DNA of 64,000 nt from Zoogloea sp041911615 (GCF_041911615.1 NZ_JAYROR010000089.1:1-64000); one strand, 5' to 3'. Positions 1 through 12,198 are shown, counted from the stretch's first letter. The notes: generated by a model from the letters alone, not told the origin. A program made the numbers and translations.

Positions 1-602
1 CCACCCTGCGCGACATCGAGGGGCTGGACGTGGCGGCCGGCGTGCGCAACGCCCTCGGCCGGGAGGCGCTGTATCTCACGCTGCTGGGCAAGTTCGTGGC
101 CGGACAGCGGGATTTCGGCGCCCACCTGAAGGCCGCACTGGCCGAGTCCGACCGGGTATCGGCGGAGCGGCTGGCCCATACCTTGAAGGGCGTCTCGGCC
201 CAGATCGGGGCCCGACCGTTGAGCGCCCAGGCGGAAGCCTTCGAGGCGGCTCTGCGCCGCGGTGACGCGGCCGAGGCGCTGGCGTCGCCCCTCGATGCGC
301 TGGTGCTGCGGCTGGGCGCGCTGCTCGACGCGCTGGCGGCGCGCCTGCCCGGCGAGCGGCCCGCACCAGTGCGGGTCGAGGTCGATCCACAGGCACTGCA
401 GGCGGTGTGCGCCCGGCTGGCCGGTGAGCTGGCGGCCGACGATTTCGCCAGTTGCCACACGCTGGAAGCCAACGAGGCGTTGCTGCGCGCCGGGCTCGGC
501 CACCGCTTCCCGGTGATCGAGGAGGCGGTGCGCAGCTTCGATCTGGCCGCGGCCCTGGCAAGCCTCAGGGAGGCGGCGGCCAGCCTCGACATGCCGCTGT
601 AG
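1..602 (+). CDS. C-terminal fragment of a phosphorelay sensor kinase (Hpt domain)
   Basis: The reading frame is open from base 3 and has no start in the window, so this is the 3' end of a longer gene. The visible part contains a histidine phosphotransfer (Hpt) signature, AHTLKGVSAQIGA, with the phospho-accepting His at bases 177-179. It begins with a stretch (LRDIEGLDVAAG) closely resembling the linker before the Hpt domain of the next gene (LADIEGLDLQAG). By analogy the missing part is probably a hybrid histidine kinase with receiver domains. The gene converges on the complete hybrid kinase on the other strand, with only 15 bases between stop codons, so the two may be divergent paralogues. 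About 80 residues after the Hpt domain have no motif I recognise. Confidence 0.8.
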   Translation, partial: TLRDIEGLDVAAGVRNALGREALYLTLLGKFVAGQRDFGAHLKAALAESDRVSAERLAHTLKGVSAQIGARPLSAQAEAFEAALRRGDAAEALASPLDALVLRLGALLDALAARLPGERPAPVRVEVDPQALQAVCARLAGELAADDFASCHTLEANEALLRAGLGHRFPVIEEAVRSFDLAAALASLREAAASLDMPL

Positions 603-617
603 CCCCGGCGGGCGGGC

Positions 618-4175
<3,558 letters not shown>

Positions 4176-4331
4176 GGTGTCGTTCGAGCGATTTTCCCGG
4201 GCCGGTTGTGGGCTGGGCCGCGCGCGAGGCGGCCCGTGGCAGGACAAGGCTGCCAGATGCACGCCGCCTTGGCGAGAGGTAGACGGCGCGCGCGCGTGGG
4301 ACTTGAGTGGGTTAGGGGGCTGATTCGTCAA

Positions 4332-4359
4332 ATTCTACAATTTTGTTATTTTCGTTACA
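4332..4359 (-). promoter_or_regulatory. Candidate promoter for the hybrid kinase
   Basis: This is an A+T-rich patch in otherwise GC-rich DNA. On the minus strand TAGAAT (4337-4332) is a good -10 element. A weak -35, TGTAAC (4359-4354), lies 16 bases upstream of it. It would give a leader of about 150 bases for the kinase starting at 4175. The same patch could also serve the divergent lipoprotein gene at 4554. Support is pattern only. Confidence 0.3.
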
Positions 4360-4553
4360 GCATGAAAAAACGCAACCTGCGCCGGAGCCCGCCCGCGGCT
4401 GCCGTCCGGGCACGCGCGGGTAAAGTCTGTGCCGTCCCGGCCGTGGTTTGTGAAGGGCGTGCGTCGATTGCGCGCGCCCGCCCGACGCCCCCTGTTGCCG
4501 CGCGAATGACGGCAGTATGATCCGGGGCCGGGCGGAGCCTTGAGGGGAGAGTC

Positions 4554-5657
4554 ATGTCGCGCATGAGGTGGGGGGTGGTGCTCGCGAGCAGCCTGATTTT
4601 GCTGGGCTGCGGACCCGAGGCGCCGCTGCGTATCGGGTTCATCGGCGGCCTTTCGGATCGCAACTCGGACGTCGGCCAGGCGGGCCACAACGGGGTGTTG
4701 CTCGCCGTCGAGCAGGCCAACCGCGCCGGCGGCATCGGGGGGCACAAGATCGAGCTGGTGTCCCGCGACGATGCGCAGGACGCGGAGATCGCCGCCAAGT
4801 CCGCCGCCGAGCTGGCCGCCGAGAAGGTCGAGGCGGTGATCGGTCCCTTCACCAGCGGCATGGCGGCGGCCGTCGTGCCGGTCCTGGCGAGGCGCAACAC
4901 CCTGGCGATCAGTCCGACCCTCACGTCGATGGATTTCCACGGCAAGGACGACAACCTCATTCGTATCAACCGCAGCACCCGCGACAACGCCGAGGATTAC
5001 GCCCGCGTGCTGTTCGGCCGCGGTCAGCGCCGCATCGCGGTGGCCTACGACGTGCGCAACCGCTCGTTCTCCGAGTCGTGGCTGGGCGAGTTCCGCAAGG
5101 CTTTCGCGGCCCTCGGCGGCACGCTGGCGGCTGAAGTGGCCTACGAATCGCGCCCCGACGTCGACTTCGGCGCGGTGGTGGCGGCGATGCTCAAAGGTCA
5201 GCCGGACGGGCTGTTCTTCATCTCCGGCGGCATCGACGTGGCGCGCCTTGCCCAGCAGTCGCGCCGACAGGCGCCGGGGCTGCCGATCGGTGCGTCCGAG
5301 TGGGCGGCCAGCGAACAACTCATCGAATTGGGTGGCAAGGTGGTCGATGGCCTGGTGATCGTCCAGAACTACAACCGGGAGGACGATTCGCCGCGCTATC
5401 GCGAGTTTCGCGAGGCTTATTTCAAACGCTTCCAGAAGAACCCCGGCTACAGTTCGGTATCGGCCTACGACGCGGCGACGGTGCTGTTCGACGCGCTCGC
5501 CCGACGTACCGCCGGCGAGTCGGTCAAGATGGCGGTGCTGCGCCACGGGCCCTACCAGGGCCTGCAGCAGCAGATCGTCTTCGACGCCAACGGCGACACC
5601 CAACGCAAGGTGTTCTTCACGGAAATCCGCGACGGGCGCTTCGTGCTCCTCAAATGA
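4554..5657 (+). CDS. Periplasmic-binding lipoprotein, Leu/Ile/Val-binding (type 1 PBP) family
   Basis: 367 residues. The N-terminus is a lipoprotein signal with lipobox LLGC, so C19 is the predicted lipidated residue. The body matches branched-chain amino-acid/amide-binding proteins of the LivJ class: RIGFIGGLSDRNSDVG opens the first Rossmann lobe and GVLLAVEQANRAGGI is the classic following helix. No permease or ATPase genes accompany it. Instead its stop codon overlaps the start of a histidine kinase (ATGA, 5654-5657). This suggests a sensory role, presenting a ligand to a signalling partner, rather than transport. The ligand cannot be told from sequence. Confidence 0.85.
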   Translation: MSRMRWGVVLASSLILLGCGPEAPLRIGFIGGLSDRNSDVGQAGHNGVLLAVEQANRAGGIGGHKIELVSRDDAQDAEIAAKSAAELAAEKVEAVIGPFTSGMAAAVVPVLARRNTLAISPTLTSMDFHGKDDNLIRINRSTRDNAEDYARVLFGRGQRRIAVAYDVRNRSFSESWLGEFRKAFAALGGTLAAEVAYESRPDVDFGAVVAAMLKGQPDGLFFISGGIDVARLAQQSRRQAPGLPIGASEWAASEQLIELGGKVVDGLVIVQNYNREDDSPRYREFREAYFKRFQKNPGYSSVSAYDAATVLFDALARRTAGESVKMAVLRHGPYQGLQQQIVFDANGDTQRKVFFTEIRDGRFVLLK

Positions 5658-7447
5658 CGTCTTGCTGCGCCATGATCGACACCATCGAGATTTTTCCCTG
5701 GAACGCCAACTTTGAAACCGGCATTGCGGAGATCGACGTCCAGCATCGACGCCTCGTCGAACTGCTCAACCAGCTGGTCGGCCACCTGACCCGTCAGGCG
5801 GACGCGCCGACGCTCAAGTCGGTCTTCGACGCCCTGGCGCGTTACGCGCTCGAGCACTTCGAGTCCGAGGAGGCGATCTGGCGCGAGGCCTTCCAGGGCG
5901 ACCCCTGGGAGACCGGGCACTCCGAGTCTCACCAGCGCTTCGTCGACGCCGTCGGAAAACTCCAGGCCGAGGCGGATTCCCGGCCCTACGAGGACGTGCT
6001 CACCGATGTGGTGGGCTTCCTGACCCACTGGCTGGCGCTGCACATCATCGAGTCCGACCGCCGCATGGCGCTGGCGGTGCTGGCGCTGCGCGAGGGCGCC
6101 GACGTGGCGTCGGCCAAGCGCATCGCCGACGCGCGGATGTCCGGGGCGGCCCGGGCGCTGATCGAGACGGTGATGGGGATGTACGACAAGCTGGCCAGCC
6201 GCACCGTCCAGCTGACCCGCGAGATCCACGCGCGCCGGCGCGCCGAGAAGGCGCTTCAGCTCGCCCACGCGGCGCTCGCCCAGGCCAAGGAGGAGGCCGA
6301 GGCGGCCAACCGCGCCAAGTCCGATTTCCTGGCCAGCATGAGCCACGAGATCCGCACCCCGATGAACACCATTGCCGGCGTCGTGCAGCTGATGCGCCGC
6401 GACGGCGTGTCGCCGCGCCAGGCCGAGCACCTGGGCCGCCTGCAGGATGCCTCCGGGCATCTGCTGGCGGTGATCAACGACATCCTCGATCTGTCGAAGA
6501 TCGAGGCCGGCAAGCTCAGCCTCGAGGAACTGCCGGTGGATATCGCCGGCATCGCCGAGGGCGTCGCCTCGATGCTCTCCGAGCGGGTCCGCGAAAAAGG
6601 CCTCGCCATGACGGTGCGCGTCGAACTGCCGCCGGTGGCGCTGCTTGGCGATCCGACCCGGCTCAAGCAGGCGCTGCTCAACTACGCCACCAACGCGGTC
6701 AAGTTCACCGACGCCGGCAGCATCGCGCTGTGCGTCCGGGCGGTGGAAGAGGACGCCGGCAGCGTGTTGCTGCGCATCGAGGTGACCGATACCGGCATCG
6801 GGATTGCGCCGGAGGCGCTGGCCCGGCTGTTTGCCCGCTTCGAACAGGCCGAGGCGACGACATCCCGCGAATATGGCGGTTCCGGTCTCGGGCTGGTCAT
6901 CACCCGTCGGCTGGCGCGCCTGATGGGCGGCGAGACCGGTGCCCGGAGCACGCCCGGGGCCGGCAGCACGTTCTGGTTTACCGCCCGTCTGCGCAAGGGG
7001 GCGGCGCAGGTCGGGCCGTCCGCGCCGGTCGATGTGGAGTCGGCGGAGCTGCGGCTGCGCCGCGATTTCGCCGGCCGTCGCATCCTGCTGGTCGAGGATA
7101 ACGAGATCAACCGCGAGATCGCCGTCGACCTGCTCGCCGATGCCGGGCTGGCCGTCGAGTGCGCCGAGGACGGCGTCGAGGCCGTGGCGATGGCGGGGGC
7201 CGGCGATTACGCGCTGATCCTGATGGACATGCAGATGCCGCGCATGGATGGGCTGGAGGCGACCCGGCGCATCCGCGCGGCGGCCTGGGGGCGCGACGTG
7301 CCGATTGTGGCGATGACCGCCAACGCGTTTTCGGAGGACCGGGAGATGTGCCTCGCCGCCGGCATGAACGATTTTGTCGTCAAGCCCGTGGACCCGGACG
7401 TGCTGTTCGGCGCGCTGCTGCGCTGGCTGGCGCCGCCGCGGGGCTGA
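5654..7447 (+). CDS. Soluble hybrid histidine kinase with N-terminal hemerythrin sensor domain
   Basis: 597 residues from the ATG that overlaps the preceding stop; a second ATG at 5672 is possible. Residues 14-140 form a bacteriohemerythrin domain with the di-iron ligand set in place: H31 (DVQH), H68 and E72 (HFESEE), H89 and H93 (GHSESH), H130 and D135 (HIIESD). A coiled linker leads to HisKA with H231 in MSHEIRTPMN, HATPase (DTGIGI and GSGLGL boxes) and a receiver with D525 in ILMDMQMP. I see no membrane helix, so it should act in the cytoplasm. Bacteriohemerythrins bind O2 and sometimes NO, so an oxygen or redox input is the natural inference. Its output partner is not next door. Confidence 0.92.
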   Translation: MTSCCAMIDTIEIFPWNANFETGIAEIDVQHRRLVELLNQLVGHLTRQADAPTLKSVFDALARYALEHFESEEAIWREAFQGDPWETGHSESHQRFVDAVGKLQAEADSRPYEDVLTDVVGFLTHWLALHIIESDRRMALAVLALREGADVASAKRIADARMSGAARALIETVMGMYDKLASRTVQLTREIHARRRAEKALQLAHAALAQAKEEAEAANRAKSDFLASMSHEIRTPMNTIAGVVQLMRRDGVSPRQAEHLGRLQDASGHLLAVINDILDLSKIEAGKLSLEELPVDIAGIAEGVASMLSERVREKGLAMTVRVELPPVALLGDPTRLKQALLNYATNAVKFTDAGSIALCVRAVEEDAGSVLLRIEVTDTGIGIAPEALARLFARFEQAEATTSREYGGSGLGLVITRRLARLMGGETGARSTPGAGSTFWFTARLRKGAAQVGPSAPVDVESAELRLRRDFAGRRILLVEDNEINREIAVDLLADAGLAVECAEDGVEAVAMAGAGDYALILMDMQMPRMDGLEATRRIRAAAWGRDVPIVAMTANAFSEDREMCLAAGMNDFVVKPVDPDVLFGALLRWLAPPRG

Positions 7448-7462
7448 AGGGGCGCGCCGGCC

Positions 7463-7906
7463 TCAGCGGTCGATGGGCAGGTTGCGGCGCAGCACCACCG
7501 GCACGCCGCCGAGCTTCTTCTTGGCCAGCCACTGGGCGAGAGCCGAATCCAGGTAGTCGGCGTGGCTCGGGAACCAGTTGGCGAGCGCGGTGGCAAACTC
7601 CCGGCCCACCGCCAGTTCGCCGTCCTTCACCAGCTGTTCGACCTGATAGGCCGATTCCATCACCGCGTTGTGATCGTCGACGTGACAGTCCCGCGGGGGG
7701 AAGTCGGTCGCTTCCATCCAGTCCTTTTCCTGTCCGAAATGGGCTTCGGCGTGGATGATGAAGTCGTGCATCGCACCGGCCAAGTCGGCGTCGGCGCAGG
7801 TCAGCAGGCGGTCGACGATGTCGACGAACTCCCGGTGGGTGTCGTCCATCGCGTCGAAACCGAGCAGGAACGCGTCGGTCCACTGCAGGCCCTGTTGATC
7901 GGTCAT
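7463..7906 (-). CDS. Bacteriohemerythrin
   Basis: 147 residues, close to the usual size of single-domain bacteriohemerythrins. Ligand motifs read in order: H in DDTHREF, H and E in AEAHFGQEKDWM, H in the CHVDDH pair, then H and D in FPSHADYLDSAL. The fold is a four-helix bundle with a non-heme di-iron site that binds O2. A ribosome site AGGAG lies just upstream of the ATG at 7906. It converges, 15 bases apart, on the hemerythrin-kinase gene and is divergent from an MFS transporter. A near-consensus FNR site sits upstream. Oxygen delivery, buffering or sensing are possible roles. Confidence 0.9.
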   Translation of the reverse strand: MTDQQGLQWTDAFLLGFDAMDDTHREFVDIVDRLLTCADADLAGAMHDFIIHAEAHFGQEKDWMEATDFPPRDCHVDDHNAVMESAYQVEQLVKDGELAVGREFATALANWFPSHADYLDSALAQWLAKKKLGGVPVVLRRNLPIDR

Positions 7907-8016
7907 GTTCTGTCTACTCCTGGCATGTCATTCTTCGATCCGCTGCGGGATCACGGAATCAAGGATAACCCGCCGCTCCGCCGGGATTGTTTGTGGTTAG
8001 TGAGCAATCCCCGGTA

Positions 8017-8030
8017 TTGATTTCGATCAG
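8017..8030 (-). promoter_or_regulatory. FNR/Dnr-type binding site upstream of bacteriohemerythrin
   Basis: TTGATTTCGATCAG matches the FNR consensus TTGAT-N4-ATCAA at 9 of 10 specified bases. It lies in the 150-base region between the bacteriohemerythrin gene (minus) and the MFS gene (plus). Its centre (8023.5) would stand at -41.5 for a minus-strand start near 7982, the usual activating position, with a weak -10 ACAAAC at 7994-7989. For the plus-strand gene the same geometry would place the start inside the coding region. The bacteriohemerythrin is therefore the likelier target. Confidence 0.5.
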
Positions 8031-8056
8031 ACAACAATGAGACGAGACTTCGCACG

Positions 8057-9265
8057 ATGAAAGCGCGCGCCACGGATTCCGCTCCCGCCGTCCCGACCCG
8101 TCTGCCGCCCGGCATCTGGGCGCTGGGTCTGGTGTCGATGCTGATGGACATCTCGTCCGAGATGATCCACGCCTTGTTGCCGGTTTATCTGGTCGGCGCC
8201 CTCGGCGCATCGACCTTGGCGGTGGGCTTCATCGAAGGTGTGGCGGAGGCCACCGCGGCGATCACCAAGGTTTTTTCCGGCGCGTTGTCGGACTGGCTGG
8301 GGCGGCGCAAGCTGCTGGCCGCCATCGGCTACGGCCTGGCGGCGTGCACCAAGCCGGTGTTCCCGCTGGCCGATTCGGTGGGCTGGGTGGTGGCCGCACG
8401 TTTTGTGGACCGGATCGGCAAGGGCATCCGCGGCGCCCCGCGGGACGCGCTGATCGCCGATCTGGCGCCGCCGGGCCTGCGCGGGGCAGCCTTCGGGCTG
8501 CGCCAGTCCCTCGATACCGCGGGCGCCTTCCTCGGGCCCTTGCTGGCGATCGGGCTGATGGCGGCGTCGGGCGGCGACATCCGGCTGGTGTTCTGGGTGG
8601 CGGTGGTGCCGGCCTGCGGGGCGTTTGCGCTGATCGCGCTGGCGGTGCGCGATGCGCCCCGGCCCGGTCTCGAGGCGCCGCGCGCGCCCTTGTCGCGAGC
8701 CGAACTGGGGCGACTGCCGGCGGCCTACTGGTGGGTGGTGGGCATCGCCGCGGTGTTCACGGTGGCGCGCTTCAGCGAGGCCTTCCTGGTGCTTCGGGCA
8801 CAGGAGCTGGGCGTCGCGACGATGTGGATTCCGGCGGTGCTGGTGGTGATGAACGTGGTCTATTCGCTGTCGTCCTACCCGATCGGCGTGCTGGCCGATC
8901 GGATGCGCCGCGGCACCCTGCTGGCGCTCGGTTTCGCGATGCTGGTGGCGGCCGATCTGGCGTTGGCGCTGTTGCCCGGACTGGTCGGGCTGGCCCTCGG
9001 CGTGGCGCTGTGGGGGCTGCACATGGGCATGACCCAGGGCCTGCTGGCGACGCTGGTGGCCGATGTGGCGCCGGACAACCTGCGCGGCACCGCCTTCGGC
9101 GTGTTCAATCTGGCGGGGGGCGTGGCCTTGCTGCTGGCCAGCGTGCTGGCCGGCGGGCTGTGGGACGCCTTCGGGTCCCGGGCGACCTTCCTGGCAGGGG
9201 CGGCCTTCGCGGCGCTGGCCCTGGTCGGGCTGGTGGGGTGGTCGAGGCGCGGCGCGATGGGCTGA
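8057..9265 (+). CDS. Major facilitator superfamily transporter
   Basis: 402 residues, almost entirely hydrophobic, consistent with 12 membrane helices. The loop between helices 2 and 3 carries the MFS signature GALSDWLGRRKLL (compare GxLaDrxGrkxxl). Another conserved loop reads DRIGKGIRGAPRDALIAD, typical of a bacterial subgroup whose substrates are mostly unassigned. The second half has a matching loop, GVLADRMRRGTLL. It stands alone, divergent from the bacteriohemerythrin gene and convergent with the diguanylate cyclase, so context gives no substrate. Export of a small molecule is the default guess. Confidence 0.88.
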   Translation: MKARATDSAPAVPTRLPPGIWALGLVSMLMDISSEMIHALLPVYLVGALGASTLAVGFIEGVAEATAAITKVFSGALSDWLGRRKLLAAIGYGLAACTKPVFPLADSVGWVVAARFVDRIGKGIRGAPRDALIADLAPPGLRGAAFGLRQSLDTAGAFLGPLLAIGLMAASGGDIRLVFWVAVVPACGAFALIALAVRDAPRPGLEAPRAPLSRAELGRLPAAYWWVVGIAAVFTVARFSEAFLVLRAQELGVATMWIPAVLVVMNVVYSLSSYPIGVLADRMRRGTLLALGFAMLVAADLALALLPGLVGLALGVALWGLHMGMTQGLLATLVADVAPDNLRGTAFGVFNLAGGVALLLASVLAGGLWDAFGSRATFLAGAAFAALALVGLVGWSRRGAMG

Positions 9266-9289
9266 CGCGACGCGGACGCGCGGACGGGC

Positions 9290-11125
9290 TCAGGCGCTCC
9301 AGCGCGCCCGGCCGGTGTTCTTGGCGCGATACATGGCGTGATCGGCGGCGCTGAGCAGGCGTTCGGCGTTCTCGCCGTCGGCCGGGAAGCGCGCCACCCC
9401 GACGCTGCAGGCGATGCGCAGGGTGTGGCCTTCGACTTCGAAGGGCTGCGACAGCGCATCGACGACCTTCGCGGCGGTGGGGCCGACGGCGGTGCTGCCG
9501 GCCTGGGCGGGCATCGCCACCACGAACTCGTCGCCGCCCAGCCGGGCCACCGTGTCCTCGTCGCGGAACAGGCGCTGCAGCCGCTTGGCGACCTGCTGCA
9601 GGAGCAGGTCGCCGATGTCGTGGCCGAAGCTGTCGTTCACCGGCTTGAAACGGTCGAGGTCGATGAACAGCACGACGACCTCGGCGTGCTGGCGCTTGGC
9701 GTGATGGACCATGCTCTCGAGGCGGTCGTTGATCAGCGAGCGGTTGGGCAGCCCGGTGAGCCGGTCGAAGTTGGCCCGCTGCCAGATCTCGCCGTCGCGC
9801 CGGCGCAGTTCGGTGACGTCGGAGATCAGCGCGACCCGGTGGGTGACGTGGTTTTCGGCGTCGAGCACGGCGGAAATCATCGCGTGGCCGGTGTAGGCCT
9901 CGCCGTCGCGGCGGCGGCCGTCGAAGTCGCCGCGCTGGTGGTGCAGTTCGGCGGGGCCGAGGAGTTCGGCCAGACTGCAGCCGCCGGCGCGGCCGGCGGG
10001 CAGGGTCGAGATGTGCTGGCCGCGCAGTTCGTCGATGCCGAAGCCGGTGATCGCGCTGAAGGCCGGATTGATGTCGACGATGCGGTTTTCGGTGTCGATG
10101 ATCATGATGCCCTCGGCCATGTTGTCGAGCACGCCGCGCAGGTGCGCTTCGTGGCTGGCCAGGTCGTGGACGACCCGTTCGTAGCGGCGCAGCGCCACCA
10201 GCAGCGCACCGATCACCAGCATGAAGAGCAGGCTGAACATCGCGCCGCGCTCGAGCGCCCAGGCGTTCTGGGCGCGCATCGGTGCCAGGGCGTCGTCGAG
10301 GGCGATGCCGGACATCATCACCAGCCCCGACGGCAGGCGCGTCCAGCCGTACTGCCGCAGGATGCCGTCCACAGTGGCGTGGGCCACGTAGTCGCCTTCG
10401 CGCAGATCGGGGCGGGTGATGTACTCGCGTTGCTGGGGCGCCTGCTTGCCGTAGTGGGCGCCGGGGTCGAGGGTGCGCAGCAGCACATGGCCGGTGGCGT
10501 CCACGAGGGTCAGGGTGTCGTGGGGGGCGGATTCGAAACGGGCCAGCTGGGCCGTCCAGGCGTCGGGCGACACCGCCAGCGACACCACGCCGTCGAATTG
10601 CCCGTTGCGGCGTACCGCGCGGGCGATCTGCAGGCTCCACTTGCCGGTCAGCCGGCCCAGCACCGGGGGGCTGATCACCAGCGAATCGCCGGCGTCGCTG
10701 GCCAGCCGGGTGAAGTAGGCCCGGTCGCCGAGGAAGTTGCGCGGCGCCTCGCCGAGGGACGAATAGCTCAGGTAGCCGGCGGCGTCGATGCGGAACAGCT
10801 GCAGGATGAGGTCCGACGGCATCGCGGCGGCCAGCACCTGCTCGCGCAGCGTCTCGATGGCGAGCCGGTCGCCGGCCGAGGCGCGGGCGGTGCGCAGTAC
10901 GAAGTCGAAGCGATCGAGTGTCGCCTGCACGGTTTCGGCGGCGACCCGGGACTGCAGCAGGGCCTGGGCGCGGACCCGCGCGCGGGTGTCGTATTCGTTC
11001 TGCTCGACCGACTGGAGCAGGTCGTACCAGGCGATACCCAGGGCCAGCAGGGTGGCGCCGGCGATGCCCAGGCGGATGAGTTGCAGCGGCTGGGTGGACA
11101 GTTTCGGGAAAAGCCGGGAAATCAT
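9290..11125 (-). CDS. Membrane diguanylate cyclase (Cache-like, PAS, GGDEF)
   Basis: 611 residues from the ATG at 11125, which puts the first membrane helix at the N-terminus (LIRLGIAGATLLALGIAW). Upstream in-frame codons would add 83 non-membrane residues. A periplasmic sensor region of about 250 residues with dCache character ends at a second helix (LLFMLVIGALLVALRRY). A PAS domain (NMAEGIMIIDTENRIVDIN) and a GGDEF domain follow. The active motif ARLGGDEF is intact. RDED five residues before it fits the RxxD inhibitory site, so feedback control by c-di-GMP is expected. No EAL domain follows, so it should make c-di-GMP only. Confidence 0.93.
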   Translation of the reverse strand: MISRLFPKLSTQPLQLIRLGIAGATLLALGIAWYDLLQSVEQNEYDTRARVRAQALLQSRVAAETVQATLDRFDFVLRTARASAGDRLAIETLREQVLAAAMPSDLILQLFRIDAAGYLSYSSLGEAPRNFLGDRAYFTRLASDAGDSLVISPPVLGRLTGKWSLQIARAVRRNGQFDGVVSLAVSPDAWTAQLARFESAPHDTLTLVDATGHVLLRTLDPGAHYGKQAPQQREYITRPDLREGDYVAHATVDGILRQYGWTRLPSGLVMMSGIALDDALAPMRAQNAWALERGAMFSLLFMLVIGALLVALRRYERVVHDLASHEAHLRGVLDNMAEGIMIIDTENRIVDINPAFSAITGFGIDELRGQHISTLPAGRAGGCSLAELLGPAELHHQRGDFDGRRRDGEAYTGHAMISAVLDAENHVTHRVALISDVTELRRRDGEIWQRANFDRLTGLPNRSLINDRLESMVHHAKRQHAEVVVLFIDLDRFKPVNDSFGHDIGDLLLQQVAKRLQRLFRDEDTVARLGGDEFVVAMPAQAGSTAVGPTAAKVVDALSQPFEVEGHTLRIACSVGVARFPADGENAERLLSAADHAMYRAKNTGRARWSA

Positions 11126-11252
11126 GGGGGCGCCGCATCCTCGCGTGGCACACCGCGCCTCTTGCGGCCGATGCCTGCCAGTGCGGCAGTGTGCCTCAAG
11201 TTGGCCGCGGGGTGGATAATCGAGGTCCCGCTTCGAGCGAAGGCGATACGGA

Positions 11253-12071
11253 ATGCGACTCCCCCGGTGTTTTCTCGCAACGATTTCGGCGCTCCTCGTC
11301 GCCGCCCAGGCCGTGGCGGCGCCCGACCCCACCCTCGCGCCGTGGATCGACGGTCCCCAGCGCAGCGAGGCCAATCGTGCCCGCGACGGGGCCCGGCAGC
11401 CGGCGGCGACGCTGGCCTTCTTCGGGCTGCGACCCGACCAGACGGTGGTCGAAATCTGGCCCAGCGTGGGCTTGTGGTGGTTCGAAATCCTCGCGCCCTA
11501 TCTGCGCGAGCGGGGTGGCTATGTCGCGGCCCTACATGCTGGCGCCCCTAATCCGGCGGCCGCGCGGGCCGAGCAGGCCGCGGTGGCGGCGCGGATGGCC
11601 GCCGATCCCGCGCGTTTCGGTGCAGTCCGGCTGGCGCACAGCCCAGGGCTGGGCGAGACGGTGCCGGACGATTCGGTGGATGTGGTGCTGACCTTCTCGA
11701 ACCTGCACAACTGGATCGTCGATGGCAACGTCGGCGACGTGCTGCGGGAGTTCCAGCGGGCGCTCAAGCCGGGAGGTGTGCTCGGGGTGGTGGATCATCG
11801 CGGACGCGACGACATCCCGCAGGCCGTCCAGCTCAAGGCGGGTTACCTGCGCGAGGACGAAGTGGTGGCGCTGATCGAGCGGGCCGGCTTCCGCCTCGTG
11901 GCGCGGGGCGACATGGCGGCGAATCCCCGCGATACGAAGGATCACCCGGCCGGTGTGTGGACCCTGCCGCCGAGCCTGCGCCTCAAGGACGTCGAGCGCG
12001 ACAAATATCTGGCGATCGGGGAAAGCGACAAATTCACCCTGAAGTTCGTCAAGGTGGGGCGACCGGATTGA
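11253..12071 (+). CDS. Exported methyltransferase-like protein (COG4798-type)
   Basis: 272 residues. The start shows a Sec signal peptide (CFLATISALLVAAQAVAA, cleavage near residue 23). The rest resembles the predicted class I SAM methyltransferase family with the VVEIWP motif. Here the usual glycine-rich motif I is altered: TVVEIWPSVGLWWFEIL has SVG where relatives have G-x-G. The later motif DVVLTFSNLHNWIVDG and FQRALKPGGVLGVVDHRG are conserved. An exported SAM enzyme is puzzling because the periplasm is not known to contain SAM. It may have another function or not be exported. The gene is divergent from the diguanylate cyclase. Confidence 0.75.
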   Translation: MRLPRCFLATISALLVAAQAVAAPDPTLAPWIDGPQRSEANRARDGARQPAATLAFFGLRPDQTVVEIWPSVGLWWFEILAPYLRERGGYVAALHAGAPNPAAARAEQAAVAARMAADPARFGAVRLAHSPGLGETVPDDSVDVVLTFSNLHNWIVDGNVGDVLREFQRALKPGGVLGVVDHRGRDDIPQAVQLKAGYLREDEVVALIERAGFRLVARGDMAANPRDTKDHPAGVWTLPPSLRLKDVERDKYLAIGESDKFTLKFVKVGRPD

Positions 12072-12123
12072 CGAAGGCGTCAGGACGGTGTGTGCGTGAT
12101 GCTGAGGAGAGGGGGAGGAAAGC

Positions 12124-12198
12124 TGGTGCTCATGGGCAGGATTGAACTGCCGACCTCTCCCTTACCAAGGGAGTGCTCTGCCACTGAGCTACATGAGC
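12124..12198 (-). tRNA. tRNA-Thr (anticodon GGT)
   Basis: 75 nt including an encoded CCA (bases 12126-12124). The cloverleaf is complete: acceptor GCTCATG/CATGAGC, D stem GCTC/GAGC, anticodon stem CTCCC/GGGAG around loop TTGGTAA, and T stem GGCAG/CTGCC with loop TTCAATC. The discriminator base is A. The anticodon GGT reads ACC and ACT threonine codons. No second tRNA and no integrase or attachment repeat is seen beside it. Confidence 0.97.

Noticed and set aside
4362..4520. Small plus-strand frame beginning MKKRNLRRSPPAAAV upstream of the lipoprotein gene
   Set aside because: No ribosome site, Arg/Ala/Pro-rich composition typical of chance frames, and it lies in the likely divergent promoter region.
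12124..12198. tRNA gene as a possible integration site for a mobile element
   Set aside because: No integrase, no repeat of the tRNA 3' end nearby, and both flanks are ordinary chromosomal genes.
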